Below, piece by piece: positions 1-8,779 of a stretch of DNA of 42,374 nt; position 1 is the first letter of the stretch; every line of letters begins with the position of its first letter. The stretch covers positions 1 to 42,374 of the forward strand of contig WNYE01000155.1 in assembly GCA_021396245.1 (NCBI GenBank). The letters run 5' to 3'. The translations under genes were made by a program, and so were the position numbers. This stretch comes from Sporothrix humicola. Its lineage: Eukaryota > Ascomycota > Sordariomycetes > Ophiostomatales > Ophiostomataceae. The notes beneath the pieces were generated by a model. The model was not told the DNA's origin. It made no database searches and saw only the letters and a list, made by a program, of their open reading frames with translations.

Positions 1-75
<75 letters not shown>
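1..75. repeat. Poly(T) homopolymer tract
   Basis: The window opens with 75 uninterrupted T residues, followed by A/T-rich DNA. It could be a genomic poly(A)/poly(T) tract, the A tail of a retroposed element on the minus strand, or a contig-end artefact. Nothing on its left is visible, so no element can be assigned. Confidence 0.9.
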
Positions 76-856
76 CTAAAATAAAAAAACAGTGAAAAAA
101 CATCCTAAAAACCATTTTCATATACACTTCTTTGTCTGCTTCATTCCCATATGTATCATGTATTTATATTTAAAACGTGTGGTATGAATAAGAATTTTCC
201 AGTAAAGGAGTTTCAACTAATTACTTCCCCCACAGGTAAAATCATCATGACATCGTATCACCAACAGCATGCACACTAAAAAAATAACACACCATACACT
301 CGATAAGCCGCTCATATCCATATATTTATACAGACAAGAACGAGTCACAGGAATTTAGGCAAATTGATCATGGATAAAGCGATTGATATAGTTGCGATGA
401 GTGCTAAGCATGTTTCAGCCCGCACGATAACTAGGAAATAAAGAGTAGACTTGAACAAGTAGTAATAACAAATAGAAAGTCCGTGGTCAGAATGCACGAC
501 GCAATCGACATTAAAAAACAACAACAAGAAAAGATAACAAATTAAAAAATGAAGAACTAATAGGGTTCCGGCGAGGGGATCAACTCGACGGCCATCATGA
601 AAGAGGCACAAGTCGGTCGATACTAAAAAGCTACCCTCCCGTACCATTGAATCCCAATTGCCTGGATTTCAAAGCGTAGAAACTTTTGAAATGATAACAC
701 ACTGTATCCTCCATCCTCCTTTTTTGAAATTTCGAAACAAAACAAAAAAAGTACAAGCAAAAACAATAGACTGCCAAATCAGAAACAATGAAAAAAGAAA
801 TCAACAAGAACAAAGAACTGAATCCAAATTCTCTTCCTCTTTTTTTTTGTGGGTTT
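76..856. other. A/T-rich 3' flank of the CPC1 gene
   Basis: I see no gene here. The stretch is A/T-rich and its short reading frames have no recognisable composition or motif. The part next to 857 is presumably the 3' untranslated region of the minus-strand bZIP gene. Confidence 0.5.
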
Positions 857-2357
857 TCAGTGGCCAAGAGCCATCTTCTTCCAGTGGTCACGCTCAGCCT
901 CCAGCTTAGCGATCCGCTCCTCAAGTTCCTCCACGCGCATAGCCTTGCGTTCACGGGACTTCCGTGCAGCCAAGGTGTTGCGCGCCCGCTTCATGGCCAC
1001 GATGTCACTGGGATCATCGACAATGATAGGGGGCAGAGGCTTTTCCCGGCGTCGAGCAGCACTGACACCGGCTGAGGCAGAGTGCTTGTGTTGGGAGGTG
1101 GAGGGGGAGCGAGAGTGACCCGACGACTTGCGACGGCTGGGCGTCGTCTCAGACTCTTCGATATCATCAACAGGCCGCGATGCGGGCGATGCTGTGATGG
1201 CACCGGCCGCCACGGGACCTGTTGCAACGGTGTCCTGAGCAAAGAGGGGGAACCACGTTTCGTGGGCGTTCCCATCAAAGTCATTGCCACCAAAGTTGGG
1301 CGACACATCGTAGCTGTCACCATAAGGAGAGTCGTTGAAGTCCGACGGAGAAGTCAAGGACGTAAGCGCGGCCGAGTTAGGTGCCGACATGAACGGGTCC
1401 TGCAGGAGCAGGTCGTTTGGCGACACCGTGCCCAGGTTGCTCGCAGAGCTGCTGGACACACTCGAGGTCAGGTCATAGCTGGCTGCCATGGCGGGCGACG
1501 AAAACGAAGCACCGTCAAAGTTGACAGCAGCGAAATCACTGAGGCCTTGCAGGTCTGAAGAAGTGGATTGTGAGCTTGCTGTCCGGTGCATGTTTGTGTT
1601 TGGAGTAGTGGAGGGAGAGCTACCTTCAAGAACCATTTTGTTGGGGATCTGCGGAACGCTACCGGTACTGTGGGGAAACGGCGGGACAGGAGGCCGGGCC
1701 GAGATTTGCTTGTTTAGAGCAACAGTGGACGATGGCGCAGAAGACGCGTAGAAATGATTCTGCGTGGAAGGAGTGGAGGGAAACCGATTGGGGAAAGCCG
1801 TAGTAGACGAAATGCTAGGGCCTGCAGCGAACTGGAGGTGGGCAACACGCGGGTTCTGCAGAGAAGGCGAGGCAGAGGGCACCAGATTGCGGTTGTTTGG
1901 CTGGGCAAAGACTGGTTGCTGTTGGGTTTGCGGTGATGTTGTTACAACTCCGGTGATGGCAGGTTGTTGGGCAAGGCGATTATGTTGACGTTGCGGCTTG
2001 GCCGGGGAATCGAACAGAACAAAGTCCGTTTGAGGCACACTCAGATTGTTCTGATAAGGCAGTTGTTGATGCGCGGATGGGGCCGGCAGGCGGGTAGGAC
2101 GGGAGGGAAGCCATGTTGACTGTTGGGAATCCGTTGTGAAGACTGAAAAGTCCTGAGGGGGAATTGTGGCGGTTGGGGAACGAGAAAAGCGTAAAAGCGG
2201 TTGCTCAGAGCTGACGTTCAGATCGACCTGGGAAGGAAGAACTGAAGGGGAGGAAGAGTTGGAAATGGTTGTAGGGGGGTTTAAAAACGGGGGATGAATT
2301 GGCGACTGAATTTTGTCGACGTTTGAGAGAGCTTTGAAAAAGGGGTATTTAACGCAT
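857..2357 (-). CDS. cpc1: Cross-pathway control protein 1 (GCN4-type bZIP activator)
   Basis: This nuclear transcription factor activates amino-acid biosynthesis genes during starvation, as GCN4 and CPC1 do. The last ~50 residues form a bZIP: a basic region with the signature NTLAARKSRERK, like the GCN4 DNA contact helix, then a short leucine zipper. A central WFPLF patch resembles acidic/aromatic activation motifs, and the rest is Ser/Pro/Gln-rich. The frame stays open upstream to about 2560, but that 5' end has no ATG, only near-cognate codons. The one ATG upstream is at 2357. It joins the frame if an intron at 2242-2353 (GT...AG) is removed, giving exons 2354-2357 and 857-2241 and 462 residues starting MLLPSQVDLN. 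The alternative is the first in-frame ATG at 1636, giving 259 residues, close to the roughly 270 of Neurospora CPC1. The family call is firm; the start is not. Confidence 0.85.
2349..2357 (-). promoter_or_regulatory. Two-codon uORF (Met-Arg-stop) at the CPC1 start
   Basis: On the minus strand the codons ATG CGT TAA make a minimal upstream ORF. It is the only ATG between about 2560 and the open bZIP frame. Unspliced RNA would read it as a dipeptide uORF. If the intron beginning at the GT in its second codon is removed, the same ATG becomes the CPC1 start codon. Short uORFs in the leader are the known control device of GCN4-family genes. Confidence 0.5.
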
Positions 2358-2605
2358 CTTGGCGGTGGCCTCTGGGCTGTGTGATCTTGATGTGGTGATG
2401 TTATGAAAATTTGGGGGTGAGGAGAGAAAAGAGAGAAGAAAGGAAGAAAAGAAAAAAAACTCTCGATGAAAGAGAAGGTGGGCGGGGCGATATTTTGTAT
2501 CAGGCAGCAACTGCGCAAAGAAGGCAGGAAACGGCAAGAGCGCTCCTGGAGGGCGGGCAAGTGGGCTTTGCAACAAAGAGAAGGGACGACCAGGGGCGCG
2601 ACAAG

Positions 2606-2737
2606 TCAAAGGGCGCGGCTACCAAGTACTGCCGCTAACTGTGGGTCCTGCAGATTGTATGCGAGTGCCACCAAATGAGAGGACAGCGGTGTTAGTGCTG
2701 CTACAAGAGGGGTACATCTGCAGCGCAAGAAAGCCAT
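2606..2737 (-). promoter_or_regulatory. Two overlapping uORFs in the CPC1 leader
   Basis: Two ATG-initiated minus-strand frames overlap here: 2737 to 2606 (43 codons plus stop) and 2717 to 2619 (32 codons plus stop). They lie upstream of the dipeptide uORF. Long uORF-bearing leaders are typical of CPC1/GCN4 mRNAs, where they couple translation to eIF2 phosphorylation. The transcription start is not known, so whether both lie in the mRNA is uncertain. Confidence 0.35.
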
Positions 2738-2774
2738 TTGGCCTCGCGAAAAGGGGCGCAAAGAAGAGAGCGTG

Positions 2775-2781
2775 TGAGTCA
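2775..2781. promoter_or_regulatory. TGAGTCA element (GCN4/CPC1 site)
   Basis: This is an exact match to the palindromic TGACTCA/TGAGTCA core bound by GCN4-family bZIP proteins. It lies about 40 bp upstream of the first leader uORF, which suggests autoregulation as described for Neurospora cpc-1. Confidence 0.5.
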
Positions 2782-3619
2782 CAGTTTTTTGCGCTAGTCC
2801 ATTTACAGACAAAGTGGATCGCACTTACCCGCTAGGCTGGCTGGACACAGCCCCCGGCCGAGATAGCGAAACCCGCCAGATCCACGACACGAGCAGCCAA
2901 AGTAATCAAACCGCACTCTGGCAGCACTTTGACTGGCGGGATGCTCCTTCTTTTCTCGAGATCCTCGACAGAGGTTGAGGAAAAAGCCATGAGGAAGGAG
3001 CTCTCCTCTTTCGAAAGGAAGATTTGCGACGCCAAAGCAGGAGGAGGGAGCACTGCATATGCTGCAAACTGCATGCGAGCATACGAGATACAGACAGGAT
3101 GCAGCAAAGCCTCGTTTTTCGGTTTTCATTTTTCTTTCGGCGCACAAACATCGAGGTCCGCCTAGGACGCCCACCAGCAATTGCGCCGCGGACAAACGGG
3201 CTGTGCTAGCGCAGGGCTAAACCACTGGAGGTGCGCCAAAAACATGCCTTTTGCGAGGAAGGAGGGTCAAACTGGCGGAGACTGGGACCAAAAAGCAACA
3301 ACAGAAAGAGCGAAGGAAGCGCGGGAGGGTTGGATGGGTGAGACACCAAAACATACAGGCACAGGCACATCCGCATGCCTCGAAGCAAGGCAAGAGCCCT
3401 GAAAACACGAGGAAAGCGCCGAATAGGCACCTCGTTCCTGGCTTGTTCTCCCTTCTTTTGTACGCACTCCAATATCCACATAATTTCCCAGAGGTGGAAC
3501 AGCCCCCCTCCTGCCCTATTCTGTCCAGGAGGAGGGGGAAATTGGCTGGCACATTGCCATTTCCCACTCTCATTCGCGGGTCTGGGTCCGTCGCAGCTTC
3601 CCAGCCCTGGCCGACCGTG

Positions 3620-3626
3620 TGAGTCA
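3620..3626. promoter_or_regulatory. Second TGAGTCA element upstream of CPC1
   Basis: A second exact TGAGTCA core lies about 0.85 kb farther upstream of the bZIP gene than the first. Two sites on the side that should hold the CPC1 promoter are consistent with autoregulation, although one heptamer alone could occur by chance. Confidence 0.35.
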
Positions 3627-5529
3627 TATCGCCAGTCCGGGGAGAATCCCAGAATGTGGGAAAGAGCGGCCGGCGAGATCACCAAAGAGCAGCCAGAGAG
3701 GGGCTATGATCCCCGATCTTGCAGCATGCAGCAGGTTTTGCGTGCCGTTTCATCGAGTGCAGCCAAAAAGACCAAACAGACCGTCGAGAGACATCGTAGG
3801 CCGTCACACCTTCAGCACACGTTACGTTTTGCGGCTCGATTGCTTTGAGGGCCGAGTGCTTGAGGGCTTTTACTGGACCCCACGATATCTGGCCTGAAGC
3901 ACGCATGCCGCTATTTCGTCCTTTGTCCTTTTGTCCCTTTTCTTTGCAGGTTGACGATCCTGTGCAGATTGGCTGCCATTCCTGGCATGGCGAGTGGTGG
4001 CCAGAACATTGGACCTAGCACTTTGCTGACAAAAGCAAGCACCAAAAGAACCCACGATACGAGTGGTTTTCCCTTTCGAGCCTCTTCTTTCTGTCTTTCT
4101 GCGACCACTTTCTCACCTCGACCTCGACTAGTTTCAAATGGCAAAGACTGAAAAACGACGGAGCCTGAGGCGGACACAGCTCTAATGCAGGCCATCAAAA
4201 ATTTGTTTGCCCCAGGCTAAAATAGCAGGGTATCATTTCAGAAAGCACAGGAGAAACGGGGGGACCAAAATGGAGAAACACAGAACTACAGCAAAGTGTC
4301 GGATTTGAATTTTGAGGTCTGGACACACGACAATATTCAAAGCCGCGCGTGTCCTCAACCGCAACTGCGGGAAAGAAACGTTGTCCAAGTGTACTTTGAA
4401 GACACAAGATATGCGTGTTTGGTACCAACAGAAGCGGCTTGAAGACGAGATTCCAATTTCTGTCAATTGAACGTTTCGTGCGTGGATAGCAAGCCGGATG
4501 TTGAATCCGGAATTTACTCTGCAATTATGTCTTGAATATCTCTCAATTGCGACGATATGAAGGCGTGGACCCTCAATTCCCAACTCGGAGAGGCACGCCG
4601 ATTTTCACTTAAAAGTCGCGCTCGTAATTCATCAAATGGAGCATGGAGCACGAGGTTGATTTTTGATTTCTCTCAATACCTCAGTACTTGACTACAAAGT
4701 ACACGCAGGTCGTATCTTTCCTATTTTGCCAGACGAGCCAGGCTTGCGTCGTAATTGCGGCACGTTGCCCACACTCTTTATTTTTGCGTGGATCAGAGTA
4801 CAAAGTAACTTGTATCTCTACTCCGTATCTTACAAAAAGGGACGCTGCATGGTAAGACGGATAGTCTTCGTTCCTGCTTGTCGTATCTCGCGTGCCTCGT
4901 GCCTCTCTTTCTCCCCCAGACAGGCAGGAGCATGTGCCCTTTTCAGGCATTCTTGATTCCTGATTTTAGAATTGCCAGTCTCACATCTCATTTCATCAAG
5001 ATAGGCATTTCTGTCTACTCCGTATTGCGTCTTTTGCTCCGTGCCTTTTAAATTCAGAGACACTTTGCGGTTCATTTGATTTCAATATCTTGTGAGGGTT
5101 TGTCCTCGGCTCAAACTTCCAAGAACGAAACCGAGCCGCACAAAACCAGATAAATAGAAAACGATAGAAAATACCCACATGAATTGCGAATTGGTGAAAT
5201 GGAGAACCTTAGTTGCTTTTCGTTCGGTTTTTGATCCCCATTTCGAGAGAGGGGAAAACGCCATTGAAGTCTAGCCTCGCTAAAACTCGCGAGGTCGTGC
5301 TCCGTAAAACGGAGAGAAGGATAGAAAATACACAGAGGGCACAAAATTGACGGGTAAAATATTCAAAATATCTCGACGAGAAGAAAAAAAGAGGATACAT
5401 GACGGCGGGGGCTCCCGAGGATGATGAGAGTAAAAAAGGCCAGAATTCAAAACGGAAACCCACATGTTTTTCCTTCCATCTGTCCTCACATGCAAGCCAT
5501 TGCGAGTCCCTGCAGTTTGGAGTTGAGGC

Positions 5530-5745
5530 TCACGATCTCCACACTTTTTTACGCAATTTTTGGAGTGGCTCCTTGAGCGCCATCCCGAGCACCGTCCCCG
5601 ACTGCCGTTGAACGTCAAACGTGAAGCGGTCGTCAACTGTTTTCACCGAAACAAAACGAGGCTCGTCGGTGTACGCATAGTTGGACAATACGTAGAAATA
5701 TGAATTTGCAACAATGACGAGAGCGGAAGAAGAATGATACCTCAT
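5530..5745 (-). CDS. Orphan small ORF, 71 residues, function unknown
   Basis: An ATG-initiated minus-strand frame of 71 codons ends in a basic tail (PLQKLRKKVWRS). It contains a hydrophobic stretch near the N terminus (about residues 7-20) and a plausible beta-rich middle with mixed codon use, unlike the low-complexity frames around it. I recognise no family. It could be a short gene, the last exon of a longer one, a relic or chance. Confidence 0.2.
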   Translation of the reverse strand: MRYHSSSALVIVANSYFYVLSNYAYTDEPRFVSVKTVDDRFTFDVQRQSGTVLGMALKEPLQKLRKKVWRS

Positions 5746-6604
5746 CGATGCCGGCGACGGCGGTGGTAATAGGAACAAAAAACGAGGTTGGGGCAGTTTC
5801 TCTATCCCGAGGTCCACGACAGCGAATGAGAGACGAGACGTTTCACTACGCTTGATGCACACTTATTTGAATATTGTGTAAAACGCAAGCTCTCATATCT
5901 CACAAAAGGATCGGCGGATCGTGAGATGGTAAAGCTATTACTTAGAGGGGGACACGACAAGCACTGTTACTTGCATATATCGGGGTGCTTTGTGTACCGG
6001 ATATGTAGCGAGATACGTGTCCGTGATACGTTTCTTGATGTTGGATAGGAAATCACAATATGTCCCCTCTTCAAATATAAGAATACACAGGTAAAAATGA
6101 GGTGCAGGTTATCCACTTGTGCTTAACGTTGTAGTTCATTATATTGGGTCATAAGATGATGGCATGAGCTAGATGATATGATAAATGAGAAGATGAAGCG
6201 ACATGATGTATCTAAGAAACGAAAATGGGGCATCAGAAGCAAAATGAGAGCTGGATGGAAACAAAAAAGAAAACAGAAAAAATAAAGACAAAGACATGAA
6301 GAGCGCGAGGCAGCCACAAAACGGCGCACTTGTAAACATCACGCTGAATAAACCGAAAAATAAAAAACCGAAACAGACGCAAGACATGAGGGGCATAATA
6401 AAGAAACAGAAACAGAGGCCAAAAATCATAACCGCGACAGGTCGTCAAAACATGAAAAAGAAAAAGAACATCAGAAAACAAAGCAGAAGCAGAAAACACC
6501 AGAAAACCAAAGTCACACCGAAACGCCATTGGCTTCCGTCCCACACGCCGTATTGTAAGGCCCGCCGGCCCTATATGTATCCCTCGGCTCCCTTCCGTAA
6601 TGAT

Positions 6605-8779
6605 TTATAGCCGACTCCTCGGAATCGGCTTGGCAGCCAGCGTCTGGTCACGGCCCAGCTCGGCCAACAGAGCCTCTGTCTCCGGCTTGTCCTGACCATA
6701 CGTCTTCAGTAGCCAGATAACAAACTTTTGCCACTCAGCGAGCCAGCCGGCGAATGCCTTTTCCTTGTCTTCCGGAGTAAAGCAGGAGTGCTCCAGACTC
6801 CATTCGACGAGCTGGCGCCAGCCAAAGAGGCCCATGTCGGCTTTGCCGATGAGGACCTGGTAGAAGTCGTGGGACAAGCTCGACTGGAATAAGGTGCCGT
6901 TGTCGCTGTTGACAGTACAGGGGAAGTTGCGCGCGAGCAAGTCGTACATGGCGTGGCCACTGACACGGGGTGTCAGGCCCAGGATCTCGTTGGAGATGGG
7001 GCAGAGCTCAACACAAACGCCTTGTTTCTTCATCTTGTCGAGGACAACGGGGTGGCGCGGTAGGGCAAAGCCGTGGCCGATACGCTTTGCCTTGAGCTGT
7101 AGTGCATCGTACAGGTTGCCATCAACAATGGTGCCCATATCGAGTGTCTCACCGCAGTGGAACAAGAACGGAATATCAAGAGATTGGTTCTTGCAGTCTT
7201 CTTGGAACTGTTGGAACTCGGGGACAAAAAAGCTGAGGGGCTCACCCTGGCCTTCTTCACCGACCAAGTCAAAACCGGCAATGTAGTTGGGCCATTGCTT
7301 CTTGAAAGCGATGCACTCGTTGAGGGCAAACTTGACCTGGGACCGCGAGAACGAGCGGGGCGTGCAGTAGATAATTTTGATGCCGTTAAAGTTGTCGTTC
7401 CGATGAGCAGCCTTGAATTCCTCGCAGGCATTGACGATGAGCTCGACAATTTGCGCGTTGGTTTTTTTGTTGATGCCATCGTCGTCCCATAGCTGGTTGG
7501 TGGGCATGAAATTTGGTCGAATCTCCGCATATTGGATTTTGTCCTTGAGCAGGTCCTCCAAAAACGCTTTCGTGTACTCGACGTAGGCCGTCTCGTAGTT
7601 GAACAAGCCCTTCATCATACGCGTGCGGCCGTTGAACCGTGCCCAAGCCCCGGCGGACGTTTGTGGAATATCGTACGCCTCATCTTTTGCAAACACCAAC
7701 TTCTTTTGCAGCCATTCCATGGCGTCCTTTTCACCAATGATGGACGCCCCCTGGGGAAACTGATCCAAAAATTTCTTGAAGGGCATCGGCGCCTTTGGAT
7801 GATAGTCTGTTGAAAAGAGGTTGCGCGCGCCCGGTTTCTTGTTCGTTTTTCCCACCTTCTCTTTTGCCTCGAGCTCGCTTTCGATCGATAGGATGGAAAA
7901 CGAGATCTCAGACAAGAAAAAATTGCGCCCGGAGGAGAGCGGCTTGTCGCTCATGATAAACATGCGGGGTCTGGTTTCCGCCAGTTTGAGCAGAAAACTT
8001 GGTTCGAGGCAGGCGTTGTAGTGGATGTGTAGGTGAGCACCTTTGGGCATTTGTTTGGCGACTGCCAGGACATTGGTTGCCTGGATGTCCGTGACGTTGG
8101 TCAAGTAGTGGTCGCCGGGAAAGGGCTCGTGCTCCTGCTCTCCGTAGCCCAGGGTCATGGGACGTGTTTTAAACCAGTCCTTGTCCTTCTCCTTCAGATC
8201 GAGCAGCACCTCGTTGGCAAGCTTCTCGGCGGGAGTGGCGTTGATGCGGCATGTGTAGTCAAAGGCTTCCGCGGCCTCTTCCTCGACAAGCTCTTCGCGC
8301 TCTTTATTGTAGTCGTCCCATTTCTTTTGCTGCTCGTCCGTCAACACTGGGTCATCGGACACCTTAGAGCCACTCGCAGCTGTAGCTGGGGCTGCAGTCG
8401 CATTCGAGCCAGCGCCAGCTGGAGCGTCGGCGGCGTTTGAAGCGAACGTCATTTTGAGCGGGCTGGTAGAGATGGCAACAAGGTTGGTGTCCTTGTTGTT
8501 GTTGATGATCTTGCTGTTGTCGTCGACAAGGAGAGACTCGTCTCGGCTGCCGGATGACAGGCGTAGGCGTTTGCTGAGCCGTCTTCGCGTTGAGCTGCTT
8601 CTTGAGCGGGGAGAACGGTTCTTGTGAGATTGCGGCGGTTGTGAGTGAGACTGTAACTGTGGGGGTGATTGAGGTTGTGGTTGAGATTGTGAGTCCAGGT
8701 TTTGATTTTGAATCTGTATCGACTGGGAGGTGGGCGAGATGGTGTTTTTATGGCGGCCGAGAGAGAAGAACGAAGACAT
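6605..8779 (-). CDS. Adenosine deaminase, ADGF/CECR1 family
   Basis: This enzyme is a metal-dependent purine deaminase of the amidohydrolase superfamily, expected to convert adenosine to inosine. The metal and active-site motifs appear in order in the 724-residue product: HLHIH near residue 250, FHCGE near 540, RIGHGF near 567, CPISNEI soon after, and SDNG near 626. The last replaces the usual SDDP, keeping the first Asp (zinc ligand) but not the second. The frame runs upstream to about 8866 without an ATG, so I chose the first ATG at 8779. The first ~110 residues are low-complexity Gln/Ser/Pro and basic, so a start at 8451 (about 615 residues, nearer the family core length) is also possible. 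No secretion signal is visible, unlike animal ADA2, so an intracellular role is likely. No intron is needed. Confidence 0.88.
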   Translation of the reverse strand: MSSFFSLGRHKNTISPTSQSIQIQNQNLDSQSQPQPQSPPQLQSHSQPPQSHKNRSPRSRSSSTRRRLSKRLRLSSGSRDESLLVDDNSKIINNNKDTNLVAISTSPLKMTFASNAADAPAGAGSNATAAPATAASGSKVSDDPVLTDEQQKKWDDYNKEREELVEEEAAEAFDYTCRINATPAEKLANEVLLDLKEKDKDWFKTRPMTLGYGEQEHEPFPGDHYLTNVTDIQATNVLAVAKQMPKGAHLHIHYNACLEPSFLLKLAETRPRMFIMSDKPLSSGRNFFLSEISFSILSIESELEAKEKVGKTNKKPGARNLFSTDYHPKAPMPFKKFLDQFPQGASIIGEKDAMEWLQKKLVFAKDEAYDIPQTSAGAWARFNGRTRMMKGLFNYETAYVEYTKAFLEDLLKDKIQYAEIRPNFMPTNQLWDDDGINKKTNAQIVELIVNACEEFKAAHRNDNFNGIKIIYCTPRSFSRSQVKFALNECIAFKKQWPNYIAGFDLVGEEGQGEPLSFFVPEFQQFQEDCKNQSLDIPFLFHCGETLDMGTIVDGNLYDALQLKAKRIGHGFALPRHPVVLDKMKKQGVCVELCPISNEILGLTPRVSGHAMYDLLARNFPCTVNSDNGTLFQSSLSHDFYQVLIGKADMGLFGWRQLVEWSLEHSCFTPEDKEKAFAGWLAEWQKFVIWLLKTYGQDKPETEALLAELGRDQTLAAKPIPRSRL

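Larger units (their letters stand above)
2782..6604. other. Intergenic region between CPC1 and the adenosine deaminase gene
   Basis: This holds the upstream control region of CPC1 and the 3' flank of the deaminase gene. Apart from the second TGAGTCA and a 71-residue orphan ORF at 5530-5745, I find only short frames without family resemblance. 2.8-4.2 kb is moderately GC-rich; 4.2-6.6 kb is more A/T-rich. Confidence 0.5.

Noticed and set aside
2358..2560. Extension of the CPC1 frame upstream to 2560
   Set aside because: The frame has no ATG there, begins at TTG, and reads as translated pyrimidine-rich leader.
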